64,000 nucleotides of DNA from Clavulina sp. PMI_390 (GCA_015039315.1 WIDE01000031.1:186905-250904); one strand, 5' to 3'. Counted from the stretch's first letter, positions 12,318-25,049 are shown. The notes: a model not told the origin generated them from the letters alone. Translations and numbers: made by a program.

Positions 12318-13041
12318 GATCTACGAATGAACGACATCAAATACTGTGACCCTTGTCGGCGCAAAATAGCTACCAACCTCAGATACGGGTCCAGATATAT
12401 GAGTTCCCTCCTCAACAGCTTTAGGGCAGATCGCTGGCGCTGTTGAGATAACAGGTTCGGAAGGCTTGGCGCCCGTGAACGCCGCTTACGTAATTGTCGG
12501 CGCCAGCCGTTGTTCGTCCCTTTCTGCCACCTTCATCTCCTCCCAACACATTCCTAGATTTTGAGTGGTCGTTGACGCTCATTTGATGTACCCTACCTTC
12601 TTAATTCAGCATAGGGTTAAGGTCGCTGTTGTCACGAATATAAAAACATTGGGCAAAGCCGTTTCTCGTGTTTCGCCGTAGAGTACAGTATGTTACATTT
12701 GCGGGCACTAGTAATACAAGAACATGCCAGAGAATCGATCCTATGGTGCAGTAATAGTACAATTGAGGGCCAATAATATGATGGAAGAAAAGCTACAAGG
12801 TGATGGAGAGTAAAATGAGAGAATGAAATGCGCGTTCATTTTGTGGACACGCGCCGATAATGTTTCCGATGTAGGTCGACGTGTGACTTCCACTATTAGA
12901 GAAGTCGATGGGGAAACGGGAGACAATTTTGTGGCTCCGGTAGCCGGTAGCAAATACCCGGCAGGACGGCGAACGAGCCTCGCCGCTGAGCCCCGCCAGT
13001 CCACAAATGAGATCATGGACACAGATCGAGGTGTTTTCGGA
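12318..13041. other. Intergenic spacer between F-box copies B and C
   Basis: 724 bp holding the upstream region of copy B and the 3' region of copy C. Open frames (12741-13049 minus, 12823-13236 plus) overlap the end of copy C and have no recognisable content. Confidence 0.45.
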
Positions 13042-14394
13042 TTAGACATTCCAGTCTACGCTTATATCGGGGGAGGAGATGGAAAGGCTGTCCATCAGAG
13101 TCTGGACGCTTGCGCGATCAGGCACAGCGGTTCTTCCAGCCAGCCTGAGACGACGCAGCGAGGGAAGAAATTTGACTTCTTGTGGTTGACGTTTGAAGGT
13201 TGCCCCAGAAGTAAATGCTTGGGGAAGGTTTGGTAAACAGGGATCAGAGGCTTGGTTACGGGTACCGGCTAGATGAGATATCACCCCTTGTAAAGAGTAG
13301 CAGTCATTGAAAATGAGCGTTTCAATGCCGTAGAGCTCTTGGAGCATAGGAAGAATGATTTGTGGTTGGATGGCGCTGAAATTGAACTCCAATTCCCGCA
13401 CAGATGAGCCCAGTTCGGCCATTGACCGAAGAAAAGCTGGGGAGTCGGCGACCATCCCACTATCGAATGAGGGGCCATATGAAAATAGGCTGATAAAGGT
13501 GAGCCGCGACAAGTTTGGCGTCGATATATCGAGCCAAGCGGGGAGGTAGTTCGTGGACATGCTTGTGAGATTGGGAAGGGTGACTCGGGCAGGGGATATT
13601 GATAGTGATGAGTCTGAGCTGAGGTCTATCTCGCCCCCCATCTTGAACCGGAGCCGAAGGTCCTGGAGCAATGGAAGCCTGGCAAGGGTGCGACACAGTT
13701 TGGGCCAACGTGAGTGGTCCAGACTCAATTCGAGTGATGTGAGCTCTGGCCAAGCAGCATCAAATGAGAGGGGTAGATAGTGATTCCAATCCGTGAATCG
13801 CAGTGTTTTGAGAGGCGTATGAGTGGGGCACACATTCCACGAAAGATCGACAACCCCCTGATCCGCAGCGAGGAGTGTTGAATTTGAGAAGAAAAACTCC
13901 TCCAGGTGTGGAAAGTCAGGGGTATTCAGTAGGTCTGAAAGGTTAGGAAGCATCGATGAGGGGTTGGATGCGGCATTGTATACCCACAATTTTCGACAGC
14001 GATTCATGTGGGGTTTGAGAAGGTCGAACAGTGAAATCCATTCGGCATTCAAGGCGTCTATCTCGGTTTTCTCCAAAGTGGCTGGAATTTCGACGCGAGT
14101 GAGCCAGAGCCGAAGGGGCGCAGACTTTGACCTTTCCAAGAATGTAGCGATTCGATCAAACTGGGCGGAGGATATGTGCAGGGAATGGGAGTCGGGGCTT
14201 GTGTGAGCGACGCAGATTTTTGTCCATAATAAGGGGTCGCTGATAGCAAGCTGTCGCCACGACGCATTGACTCCCGTGATTGTGAGAAGAGTATTCACGA
14301 TTTCCTCCACCCCACCTGGTAGCGTGATATCAAACACGGCATAGTTGAAAATAAGAAGCCAGAGCTCTGTGGGTAAGGCGGCGATGGAGTTCAT
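13042..14394 (-). CDS. F-box domain protein, copy C of the first tandem block
   Basis: 450 aa from the ATG at 14394. The frame stays open to 14502, but I chose the internal Met because it puts LPTELWLLIF at residue 6, as in copies A, B and D. The upstream in-frame stretch holds a plausible leader intron (donor gtgcgaag, acceptor gttaag). WRQLAISDPLLW completes the F-box. Shared blocks with copy D include ERSKSAPLRLWLTRVEIPA and TNYLPAWLDISTP, almost unchanged, so C and D are a recent pair. C-terminus SVDWNV. Confidence 0.85.
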   Translation of the reverse strand: MNSIAALPTELWLLIFNYAVFDITLPGGVEEIVNTLLTITGVNASWRQLAISDPLLWTKICVAHTSPDSHSLHISSAQFDRIATFLERSKSAPLRLWLTRVEIPATLEKTEIDALNAEWISLFDLLKPHMNRCRKLWVYNAASNPSSMLPNLSDLLNTPDFPHLEEFFFSNSTLLAADQGVVDLSWNVCPTHTPLKTLRFTDWNHYLPLSFDAAWPELTSLELSLDHSRWPKLCRTLARLPLLQDLRLRFKMGGEIDLSSDSSLSISPARVTLPNLTSMSTNYLPAWLDISTPNLSRLTFISLFSYGPSFDSGMVADSPAFLRSMAELGSSVRELEFNFSAIQPQIILPMLQELYGIETLIFNDCYSLQGVISHLAGTRNQASDPCLPNLPQAFTSGATFKRQPQEVKFLPSLRRLRLAGRTAVPDRASVQTLMDSLSISSPDISVDWNV

Positions 14395-16251
14395 GAGTGC
14401 TGGCTTAACATCATACAAAGCAAAAATAAAATGGGGAGTTAGAGTGACACATATTGAAAGGTCTTGGAGCCAGCTTCGCACCTGGGGTGAAGTGACAGGC
14501 ACAATGTAGGGCGAAGAGCGCGAAGCCTTCTAGATAAACATCCTGCGATTCAAGAGCTCACTCAGCAAAGCCGTCTATTTCGGTGGGATCGTCTTGGGCC
14601 GCTCATGCGACAAAATGGGCTCTCCATTGACTACTGTCTTGAATGAATGCCCGGCGCCAGCATGATGGAAGCGCGAGTGCGGTTGCATTGTCAATCCCCG
14701 CCACAATGTCCGAGCTCTGCAAGTTGCCAATACACGCCCACATGCTTGTATCTTGAAGCCTGAGGAAGCTTCGCAACTCAAAAAGGTGCATCAGGAGATG
14801 TTCATCAAAGAGCTCAAGGCGAACAAGGTTATATGAATACAATTAATATCCAGTCTGTGAGGATATGACAACCACAAAGTCAGAATTGACGTCAGGTCCC
14901 TAAATAGCTATGGGTCACCTCTGATCCAAATGAGAGAACCGCCGGGGCGTGCGCGGGCGCCACCTTCTCGATGCATTGGGGCTGGCGCACATCCGAAGGC
15001 CTGCTCTCTCTATCAACATGGCAGCGCAGAAAGCCACAGTTTGCGCGCGGAGATGAAATGTTTCGGTGAATGACTGGAAGAATACCGGCATAGAATCACT
15101 CACCTGGGTGTTTCGCGGCGTGAGCGAGAGGAGACGAGGCTTTATCGATTTGGTAACTGTCGGATGGATGTGGAACGAAATCCCATGTTGAGTGATGAGC
15201 AAAGGAAATGAACATTTGGTCTAAAACTGTCATTTCGGGAGTTTCGGACAGCATTTGAGCTCGCGCCACATTTCATGGCTTGACTCAAGGATTGGAACTC
15301 TTCGTCGAGATCCATTGCGAAAGCGCAGATGGCGAGACCCTCCAGCTTGAGCTCGGATGCATTTGTAAGAGCTATTTTGAGCTTCAGCTCCCTTGGCCAC
15401 TAGGCACAGTTCATGCAGCCAATGCAGTCAACACGAGGCCACTGGTGCAGCTGAAGCTTGTGAAGTAAGGGACCTTAGCAGACTTGTAGTTTAGCACACG
15501 CGCTGATAGAAGAAGCGCACCGTGGTGGATCGGCAATGCTGACCAGAACGTCCTTACGAAACTCCTCATGCGAGGTGGCGGCACGACAAGCACGGAAATC
15601 CGGGCGTACGCCACCGGCCGGCTCAATCTAGAGCCGGGCATTAGGCGCAAAAGGATTTGAATCTTACGGGTGCGCCTAGACGTACTTGAATGAGTATTCA
15701 AGAGAGTGAAGAGGAAGGAAGAGTGATGTATGTTCAAAGAAAAGTGGTTCATGCCTCAATCTCTCTCCGACTCAAACTTTGATGACCAGGAGAGCTACAT
15801 ACCATAGGTTTGAGCTACATTAACAAGCAACCAGAAAGGGAGCCCTGAGAGGCCATGGAGGGTATATTTTATATTAAGGCAACGCCAAGCGTTAAAAAAA
15901 GGGTGCCAAGGAATGCTAGATCACGGTGACGGTTTTCGACGTGTTGTGGTCTGTGGAAGACAGAATCCTGTGGGAATTCCAATCTCTGCATCTTTGGAAA
16001 TTCTTCACAATCAATGTACACGATCGATACATCGCCTCCTATGAACAATAGCCCCGCTAAAGCTTTCTCAGCCGATATGAAGTAAGACCAGTAACCCTTA
16101 GCGGCTCTGGCGCGATTATCCAAGCAACATGAAATGAAAAGGAGTACTGAACGAGCCCCCACCTCGCCGCTAGCCTCCGCCCTACGCAGCAGGCGGCCTG
16201 GTACCTATTAACCCCCACGAATGAAGAGACAATTATTTCTTTGGGGGCTTC
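14395..16251. other. Gene-poor spacer between F-box copies C and D
   Basis: 1.86 kb. Scattered open frames (14575-14842, 14915-15202, 15411-15752 and 15869-16162, all minus) show no family motifs. A perfect 8-bp inverted repeat (TAGGCGCA 15642-15649 / TGCGCCTA 15671-15678) is present. No gene supported. Confidence 0.4.
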
Positions 16252-17646
16252 CTAATTATCCCAGTGGACGCGGATATCAGGGGAAGAGACAATAAGGCTA
16301 TCAACCAGCGGCCTGACGCTTGAACACCCGGCCGGTTTCCCGGTAAACCTGAGATCCCGCAACGCAGGAAGGAATCTAACGCTCCCTTGAGCACTAACTT
16401 TTGAACCCAAGGTTAGGAGGGACGAATTCATAGCTGGAACGCTATGGAATTCTACATCCTCTGGTGTACCGACTGATGCGGCCGAGGTGAAGCTCGAAGT
16501 TGCTGCCCTCGTTGCAGCTAGGTGTGAGATCAAACTCTGGAATGAGTTGCACTCATTAAATATGAGGGTATCGATCTTCCTAAGCTCTTGGAGGATTGGA
16601 ATAACGATCTGTGGCGGAACTGACGTGGAACCGAACTTCAACTCGCGTACGGAGGTACCCAGCTCTGCCATCGACCAAAGGAACTCGGAAGATTTGGCTA
16701 CCATACCGCTCTCGAGTGAGGGGTCGTACAGAAATAGGGTACCCAACGAAAGCTTGGATAACCTTGGGGTCGATATGTCCAGCCAAGCTGGGAGATAATT
16801 CGTGGACATGGTGGTGAGGTTAGGGAGCACCACCCGTGATGAGGAGATTGAAAGCGACGAATCCGCGCTCAGGTCAATATTTGTCTCGATTCTGAGGCGG
16901 AGCTGAAGCTTTTGAAGGAACGGTAGTTTGGCTAGAGTTCGACAGAGCCTTGGCCACCGCGAGTGGTGGAGGCTTAGATCGAGCGAAGTGAGATACGGCC
17001 ATGCCACATCGAACGAGGGAGGGAGGTAGTGGTCCCAGTCCGTGAAGCGGAGGCTTTTGAGTGGTGTACGGACGGGGCACACATTCCATGAATGGTCAAT
17101 CACCCCTCGATCCGAGCCGAGAGGTGTTGGGCTGGAGAAGAAGAATTCCTCCAGATAAGGAAACTCGAATGGCTGGAACAGTGGTGATAGACTGGGAAGC
17201 ATCGTTGAATTAGAATAGTTTGACGCAGTGTTGTGCACCCACAACTTGCGGCAGCGATTCATGTGGGGTTTAAGCAGGTTAACCAACCGCTTCCACTCGT
17301 CATCAATGGCCACTATCTCATCCTTCTCGAGACTGGCTGGAATTTCGACGCGAGTGAGCCAAAGTCGGAGTGGAGCGGACTTGGACCTCCCCAAGAACGT
17401 GGCTATGCGGTCAAACTGCGCTGGGGAGATGTGGACCGCCCGAGCGTGAGGGTCTGAGTGCGGGACACAGATTTTGGTCCATAGGATGGAGTCTTCGATG
17501 GCAAGCTCTCGCCATGTCCTATCGACCGCTGTAATTGCGAGTAAGGTGTTCACGATGTTCTCAACCCTGCCCGGTGGTGACACGTCAAACACCGCGCGAG
17601 CGAATATCAGAAGCCACAACTCAGTAGGCAGTGGTATAGTGGGCAT
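16252..17646 (-). CDS. F-box domain protein, copy D of the first tandem block
   Basis: 464 aa from the ATG at 17646. The frame is open to 17787, but this Met aligns the LPTELWLLIF box with its paralogues. The upstream stretch contains a likely leader intron ending in gcgtacag, 9 bp before the ATG. F-box LPTELWLLIFARAVF ... WRELAIEDSILW; conserved HMNRCRKLWVHN; TNYLPAWLDISTP. It carries a longer variable loop (about residues 400-430, Ser/Ala-rich) than copy C. Ends VHWDN. Confidence 0.85.
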   Translation of the reverse strand: MPTIPLPTELWLLIFARAVFDVSPPGRVENIVNTLLAITAVDRTWRELAIEDSILWTKICVPHSDPHARAVHISPAQFDRIATFLGRSKSAPLRLWLTRVEIPASLEKDEIVAIDDEWKRLVNLLKPHMNRCRKLWVHNTASNYSNSTMLPSLSPLFQPFEFPYLEEFFFSSPTPLGSDRGVIDHSWNVCPVRTPLKSLRFTDWDHYLPPSFDVAWPYLTSLDLSLHHSRWPRLCRTLAKLPFLQKLQLRLRIETNIDLSADSSLSISSSRVVLPNLTTMSTNYLPAWLDISTPRLSKLSLGTLFLYDPSLESGMVAKSSEFLWSMAELGTSVRELKFGSTSVPPQIVIPILQELRKIDTLIFNECNSFQSLISHLAATRAATSSFTSAASVGTPEDVEFHSVPAMNSSLLTLGSKVSAQGSVRFLPALRDLRFTGKPAGCSSVRPLVDSLIVSSPDIRVHWDN

Positions 17647-19189
17647 GTGTGACAACTGTACGCAATCACTCAAAGTAAGTGTAAGGTTAGCATAGGGAAC
17701 TTGGAGGATATGGCTGCAGGAATCCCTCACCTCGAATCGTGTGGCAGGCACGCAGTGGAGGGCGCTCTTGCAATCCGCACTATGCATCTAGGGTAGATAT
17801 ATCATTCAGCGACCCCAGTACTTTCCAGGTGATAACATTGCCACAGAAGTCTGAAAGCATAGAGTCGATCTGGGTGCAGCAATCGCATACAAGGAGGTCA
17901 CTCATACCAAGATGATATGAGCGCGTTAGATGCATCGCCAATCGCCATGAGGTCCAGTTCAACTCTTAACTGAGGATTCACATGTCGAACTAGAGACAGT
18001 TGTACCGTCTCATTTCGTTAGTGAGCAGGTAGCGCCAATGTTGGGGATTCAAACCTGACAAGCGGAATGTCCCGGGTGACGTCACATCTTCAGGCGGATC
18101 AAAGATAAGGATTTCTGATCATGTGGTATCGACGGAAACACTTGGAGAACACCTCGCCTTGTGCGAGTGATAGCACCGAGATTGCGCGCGGAAATGCAAC
18201 ACCGGGAATGATAAGGGGCGTGAAAGGCTCACTGCTAATACTCTTGCCTTGTTTGGTGAATGCAATGCCCGAAGGGGTCTGGATGCCCGCTCAGAATGAT
18301 GTATGCGGTACGAGAGTCAAAACAGTGGAGCAGGCTGCGTGGGGTGACCCGTGGTCACGGAGCTGATTAGCTATTTGGATGACGGAGGGGCAGGAGCAAC
18401 CTTGAGAGCAAGGGCGGAGGCGAAGCACATGTATCTCCCGTTCCTTCGGCCTAGCGAACCGTTAGAGAGGAAATGGCGTTTGTTTCGACCTGGGTGAGAC
18501 TGTGGGTTAGAACATTGGGATGCGATCGTCCTCGTTATTGGATCACGACACGTGGATTCATCACCAGATAGGTTGAATTACATTGGTACATGCTGGTGAG
18601 GTTGGATGTTCAGGGAAAGCAAGATGCCAATATCTCCCACGCTCTGATAATCCGCCACCAGCATTGCATTTTGGGGCCGACCACAAGCCCGTCCGCCGAA
18701 ACGCTGCCACACCGTTGGGCAACTAAATTTAGACTGAATCGGTCAACCATATGCCGAAAATCTTGTGGATTCTCACGTACAAGAGGCGAACAGCAGTGAT
18801 ATGCAGGGCAGCCAATTCAGCCTCCGCCTCCAACCGAGCTCTGGGCAAGTCGATGGCAAGTCTTGCGCCACAAAACTCTCAACTAGCCCTCGAAAATGCC
18901 CATTAAGGCTTGTGGCTTCTATCCATGAACTACCCATCGCAAAATCGTCAACAGTTCCTCAGCGACAACGCCGGTTGCCGAAAGCAGCCACTGTATTGTC
19001 AAAATTAGCATACTATTGCTAGGATCGAGATCTACGGTCAGACACGGCTGATTCGGGACCGATACCTGGGAACTACATTTCAGTCACGATGGCCAGAGGC
19101 TCCTGTCGCGTTCTCTCTTCCCTTCTTGCGTGTTATAGCTCTGGATAGCGTGGGCTCTCAGCTGGCCTAGGAAGCCTATTCCTACCATT
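17647..19189. other. Spacer between the F-box block and the 7-TM array
   Basis: 1.54 kb without a supportable gene; short open frames only. The last 165 bp belong to the upstream region of 7-TM copy A and carry the CGAGATCT motif at 19025-19032 shared with the other copies. Confidence 0.45.
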
Positions 19190-21177
19190 ATGCAGCCACA
19201 ATCTGATCTTGCACATCACCCTGTCGCATATGTGATAGCAACGCCTCCAACGGAAGCTGTCTTGGCTGGTTTGGTTGTGGGGATGGTGTGAGCCCCGCTG
19301 CCCCTAATACGACCTACTCCTACTGATAGTCATACTTCAAGTGCTATGGGGATTGTCTCTATACAAGCTGTGACATATTCTAGTCGGTTTTTCAGGGAAC
19401 AAAAGGTTACTATTGTAATTGTGAGTATCGTGGGGCAAGAGCTGATTCAGCAAGCTCTCATCACTCTACGGCTTCTAGATCACTCTTGTGTTGTAAGCTT
19501 TTCATTCGTTGATGGTAGTACCCTCCTCATCACTAGCTTGCAGCCTAGCGAATCTTGCTGCGCTGTAAGCCCTACTCTGCCGAGGGCCCGTAACCAACTC
19601 ATGTCTTTGAGAAAAGTCTCCTTCTTGGCCAAGGTCTCTATTACTCTTCGATCACTAGAGTTCGTCGTGGCGTGTTGAAAGATGTGGCATTTGTTCAGTA
19701 TGAACCTCTTCACCGTTACTCGACTGCTTGGATTGTGTTGATAGAGTTTTGTCGCAGGAAGTATACAATGGTGGTGGCAGCAAACGTAGGACTTACACCT
19801 TCAAGCCAGTGGTATTCATACTTCTCACAAATTCACGCTCTAGATGGCTTTGAGGTCTATTGTTCTCTATACCGCGGGGCTCGTCACTGCATCTCGTGAG
19901 GAGAGACTGGGATCGGCTAGGAATAGACGTGCTGATTCCCTTATGGAGTATTCCAGAGCAGAATCCTTGGATTCCTGCTGAATATATTGATTGCCGCCCG
20001 CCTAGGTAACGATAATTATTATCTCAGGACGCGTTTTGTATTCCTGATTTCTCTCTGCACACTCACCGTAATCAGGCACCGCGGTCTTTGGTATACAGGC
20101 CGTCTACAACTCATTTCGTTCAATATCCCACCCAAAGCAAGACGCTGTACCCCGAATACTCATCGCCAATAATCTTCTGTCCCTTGGCGCTGAATGCCTT
20201 GTTTGCACCTTACTTTGCGTCGCTGTTTTTCGAGCGAAAATGAGCGGCTCGAGGTGCGCAACAGATTCATCCTCTCGCCCCTATTGCCCATAGCCTATCT
20301 AATCTGATCTCTTTCTGGTCGAATAGCGACTCCCACATTACACGAATGGCCCGCTATGCCATTCCGTCCTACGTCATCACGGTGTGAGCAACGTGCTGGC
20401 CATCAGATTTACCAATTCGCTGACCTTTCAGCTCCAGAATCTGGCAAATTGCGTTCTCATCGGTGCCTACACTTCCCTTAAGCACATAGGCCTCCTTCGC
20501 TGACTCCCTTTTATTCAAAAGGGTGTTTGGTTCCGATCGCCAGTTGCAACGGCCTGTGTTGGGATCCCCATGGGTGCTGGTATGGCTCCTATACCTCCAA
20601 AACGATCGAAATATTCTACTGACCCCATGCCCCTTGATTGGCCTCGTAGTCTCAAATATCACGCTTCTTGCCATGTTAGTCTAAACCCTAATCCATTTAG
20701 GAGAGCTCTGACACATAGCTAACCATTACCTTGCGAAGACTGCACGCGAACCCCTCGGCCCTCGGGCCGCCAATGTGGCGACACCTCGACCCAGTGAGTA
20801 TATAACGATGTTTTCGACACATGCAGGGTCTACATTCAGCGTCGCCAACCTGGTCACACCAGACAAATTCTATTTCATCTCCCACTAGAATTCTTGTCGG
20901 TCAGGATGTCTCAACTCAGTCATGCCACGACGGTCCGTTAGAACTTAACCTCACAAAGCGTCTTGATGTGAGTCAAATTCTCCGGAGCATAATGTTTTAC
21001 TACTGCCTTGATGAAGAAAAATCCACGCTAACTGCCTCGATCTGAAAGAAAATGTTTCCTGAAGAGGAGGAATCAAGAACATATCATCCAGAGTCCGATG
21101 ATCCACCCCCAGCTATAGGGAGAGCTTCTGGTGTGGAACAAAGTCTGTCTCAGAAATATGTGACAGTGATCTCCTAA
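19190..21177 (+). CDS. Seven-TM membrane protein of unassigned family, tandem copy A
   Basis: About 16 short exons, roughly 360 aa. Exon 1 encodes MQPQSDLAHHPVAYV and an ATPPTEAVLAGLVVG helix. Later exons give VTYSSRFFREQKV, YYSSITRVRRGVLKD, LRSIVLYTAGLVTAS, LFQSRILGFLLNILIAARLG, an IANNLLSLGAECLVCTLLC helix, ARYAIPSYVITV and ATACVGIPMGA|VSNITLLAM. The soluble C-terminal tail has RLHANPSALGPPMWRHLDP, STQSCHDGPLELNL and KMFPEEEESRTYHPE. All exon joins I checked are in frame and no break was seen. Hydrophobic blocks suggest seven membrane helices with a cytosolic tail (inference). Function unknown; not recognised as a known receptor or transporter family. Confidence 0.72.
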
Positions 21178-22707
21178 TGTACTTAATTTATGCTCGACTT
21201 CAGTTAATAAACCCCCATCTAATAAAGATAAATGTCGACTCGCAACCGTCATGACGTCCGTGCTCGAAACCCATGCGTCAATGTGGTCTATGAGCGATTT
21301 GGAGTGATTGCGGAACCCAATGATTTTGATCATATTCTAGGCAACCATAACGATACCGGGTCAGTGGCGGAATCGAGATCTCGGGTGGGACGAAGCCTCG
21401 CCGCGGTGTGCTCAAGGCCGACTTATAACTGACTCATGCATAATTGCAAGAGCTCATCCTGTGATCTGTTCCGAGGGGACATCATTTTTTCAGGAGGCAT
21501 GAGGATAGACGATGGAAATACGATGTAATAACCCAATAGCGCCTCTTTACTCTACACAGGCACTGTGATGGCATGGAGAAACGCACTACTAAGAACAGAC
21601 GGCAAAGAAGGCTCACGAAGAGCGAACATTGATATGTCTGCCACGCTCGGTGAACGGCATGCCGGATGGACTGCGGGTTGCTGGCCAATAAAAAGATGTC
21701 GGGTGAATGTTTCTCTCTTCATATCAGCTACGAGAGTATATTCACAATATCGCAAGGACAGGGACAGGTAGCCAAGATCAAGGCAAAGAGTAGTGGAAGT
21801 CAGGGACGTAGTTTGAGAGGATTTTGCAATCCCCTGTTGTGAAGGTGATTGCTCAGTACCCCATTCCTGTGAGACGGGAGACCCTGAAATGAGCAAAGCT
21901 ATATTTGCTTGTACCTGGGGTCTTGGTTCGAGATGTGAACAGCCGCTAGAAGGCTTGGTCAAGACCAAAGCTGCTTCTGAGAAGGTTATGCCGCGAAGAC
22001 TCGGTCTGACAGTCGGGCGAAGTTGCTCAAGGCTTTCGCATTATCATTGCACTAATTGGCCAGTTGATACGATACGCCCAAACCCATTGAACGGTTAGAC
22101 GAACGTGCAATTGAGTTTATATGCCACATTGTTGGGGCTCGCCAGGTGAGCGCGCCTCAATGCTCTACATACTCCACCATCGTCTACCCGCATACAGCAA
22201 GATTTGGAACTGTTTCTGACAGGATGGAATGGAGACGTGAAGCCAAGCGCGTCAACTGAATGTGAGGGAAAATTGAGAAGAGACTCCCAGGCCAACTATA
22301 AAAATCCTCCAGATTTCTCACATGTTGCCGTCAGCCAAATTAATGGGGAGAATGTCCCATTGAATCATTGCGCATCCAAACGAGCGTCGGATAACCCTAT
22401 GCCAAGTCGTGCGCCGCACAAAGCGCGATCACAAATCGCAAATGTTGGTTTTTTGGTGTCGCGCGCGCCTTTAGAGAGCCTGGCTGCTGATTGCCAAAAA
22501 AGCAGCTTTCCCCCGTGAGATCAAATTAGAAGTACTCATTATGATCGAGATCAGCTGTCATAAGTAGGTGCGGCTGGTTCGGGTCCGGTGCTTGGGAACT
22601 ATTTTCACAATGGTCCAAAGCTCGTCTCCTCCTTCCCGCCGCCCCATGCGTCGCAGTTCTGGACAACGTGGCGCCTTGGACTGACTAGAGTGCTCACCTT
22701 TGACAAC
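21178..22707. other. Spacer between 7-TM copies A and B with an orphan upstream motif
   Basis: 1.53 kb with no gene supported. At 21374-21383 lies CGAGATCTCG followed by GGGTGGGACGAAGCC and CCGCGG, closely matching the region upstream of copy C, yet no 7-TM gene follows. It may mark a lost copy. The final 160 bp are the upstream region of copy B (CGAGATC at 22546-22552). Confidence 0.45.
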
Positions 22708-24691
22708 ATGACCCCACATTCTGATGTTGCGCTCTACCCTGTTGGATATGCTATGGCAGCGCCACCCAGTGAGGGCGTTATAGTTGGACTGATTGTGGGA
22801 ATGGTGTAAGCGAGGCTGCCCAGTCTCTGCCTGTTCGTTCTTGACAACATTCTCCAAGTGCTGCTGGCGTTGTGTCCGTACAAGCTGTGACATATTCGAC
22901 CCGATTTTTCAGGGAGCAAAAGGGTACCATCTCCATTGTTAGTGTTACCTGGTGGCAATCGAAATAGCAAAACTCTCATTCCTCCACGGCTTCTAGATCA
23001 CTATATTATTGTAGGCATTCCCAGCAGCCCGTGCTAGGTGTATGCTCATCCTTCGCTGGTTTATAGCTTGTCTACTCTTAGTACGCTGTAGGTGGAGCTC
23101 TCACAAGTCAGTGGATTGACTCACATCTTGATGAAAGACTCTTTCTTGGCCACGGTCTCTACCACTCCGAGGTCAAGAGATTCCGTACGGGCATTTCAAA
23201 GGATGTTGTTTTTGTTCAGTAAGCATCTTTTTCCTGCCCTCCATGACTACTGATGCTATCCCGGCGACCGCTCCATTGCAGGAGGTATACCCTGATGATG
23301 GTGGCGAACGTAAGCGTTAAAATTCGACGCTCGGGTCTTCGCACTAATCATCCATACCCTGGTCAGATGACCTTGCGTTCAATTGTTCTCTATACTGCCG
23401 CACTAATAACTGCGTCTCGTGAGGAGTTCTTCACGTTGTCCGGCAATCCAATAGCCTGACCCTCCCACACAGTATTCCGGAGCAGGGCTCTTGGATTATC
23501 GTTAAATATACTGATTGCTGCGCGTCTAGGTAAGGCTGGATCATGCCCTGAGGATGCCTACTGAGTGTTCCTGATTCCCCTTGTTCCACATTGATCGATA
23601 CTAGGCACGACAGCCTTTAGCATCCAGGCCGTGTACAACTCGTTTCGCTCGATACCCCATCCTAAGAAAGACACCCTACCTCGACTACTCGCAGCCAACA
23701 ATATCATATCGCTTGGTGCTGAGTGTGTTGTCTGCACGTTACTTTGTACTGCGGTTGCACGAGCGAAGCTACGCGGTTCTCAGTAAGCTTCTCCAGCATA
23801 TTGTCTCAAGTCATTGAGAATTGCAGTAGCTAATTTTTTTCCGTCCTGGGTCTACAGCGATTCCCGTATTGATCGAACGACCCGCTATGCCATTCCTGCC
23901 TACATCGTCACTGTGTGAGGCGACTATCCAACATTGTGGTTTGGTCATTACTGACCTCATAACATCAGGGTTTGGCAAATAGTTTTCTCGTTGGTGCGCC
24001 TACCTTTCTTGCGGCTTGCAGGTCTTACTGGCATTAACTTGTTATTGCTGAAAAAGAGCATCTGGTTGCGATCCCCATTCGCGACAGCCTGTGTTGGAAT
24101 TCCTATGGGTGCTAGTACGGCTCTGCTATCTTGCAGCTATAAGAATGCTATAATGACTCTATGTTTGCTTCATTAATAGTATCAAACATCACCCTTCTTG
24201 CTATGTCCGTCCGAATCCGTTGAGCAATAGTCTTAACCGTGCAGCTGATTGCTGTCCTCAAAAGGCTACACGCTGATCCATCCGCGTTGGGACTACCGCT
24301 GTGGCGGCACCTCGACACGGTGAGGGTATAGATATGTGCCTGACTGGTTTATTGTCCTCACCAGTACTGACGTAGCTTGAACTACCCCAGATCAACACCA
24401 TTTTATCCCCCACCAAAATCGCTGTTTGTCACGATGTCTCCACGCAGTCTTGCCACGATGGCCCATTGGAACACAATCTGATGGAGCGTCTCGGAGTAAG
24501 TGACCTTGATGTCGCAGTTCTCCTAAGTTGATGGCGAAGTAACACGCGTTAACCTTCATGATTTGAAGAGAATGTTCCCCGAAGAAGAAGAATCAAGAAC
24601 ATATCATCCAGAACCCGAAGAGCCTGACCCAGTTGCAAGGAGAGCTTGCGGTGTGGAGCGCGTTCGGTCCGATTTACGAACAATCTCGTAG
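22708..24691 (+). CDS. Seven-TM membrane protein of unassigned family, tandem copy B
   Basis: Same 16-exon plan as copy A, including two micro-exons after exon 2. Start MTPHSDVALYPVGYAM then PPSEGVIVGLIVGM. Other exons: VTYSTRFFREQKG, LFLGHGLYHSEVKRFRTGI, RYTLMMVAN, LRSIVLYTAALITAS, FRSRALGLSLNILIAARLG, PRLLAANNIISLGAECVV, TRYAIPAYIVTV, WLRSPFATACVGIPMGA, RLHADPSALGLPLWRHLDT and STQSCHDGPLEHNLMERLG. The tail KMFPEEEESRTYHPEPEEP leads to the TAG at 24689-24691. Splice donors and acceptors fit at each junction checked, so it may be intact, though the intron after the fifth transmembrane exon is less certain. Confidence 0.68.
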
Positions 24692-25049
24692 TGCGCTCAA
24701 TGCATGCCTGACATCCAGCTAGTTTGCCCCCAGTTTCAATACGATGAATGTCAACTGGAAATTGTCAATGTACAAGTACTCAAAACTCAACGTGTTCAAA
24801 GTGCTCTGTGACTTGGCTTCAACCGCACATTGGGAAAGTTCGAGGCAAACGATAATAATACGATCACCGCGGATGCAGTTGTCTTGTCATCGAGATCTCG
24901 GCTGGGAGTAGGCCGTGCCGCGGCGGGTTTGGGCCCGACGCTTGACTCATTTCCAATTACGAGAGTTTTTCTTCCCACCCTTCTTCCCTTTGCGCTGCCG
25001 TTCTGGAATCTAGCAACGCTCCGAACAAAAAAGACGGTTTCCTGATGAT
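24692..25049. promoter_or_regulatory. Upstream region of 7-TM copy C
   Basis: 358 bp between copies B and C. Holds the perfect palindrome CGAGATCTCG at 24891-24900, 159 bp before the copy C start codon, followed by a GC-rich GCCGCGG stretch. A CACATTGGGAAAGTTCGAGG block near 24825 resembles one upstream of copy D. Promoter role is inferred only from its position and its repetition among copies. Confidence 0.35.

Noticed and set aside
15642..15678. Possible tRNA: complementary ends TAGGCGCA/TGCGCCTA around a TTTGAATC-like loop
   Set aside because: Only about 21 nt between the stems; no D or anticodon arm and the T-stem does not pair. Treated as a small hairpin.
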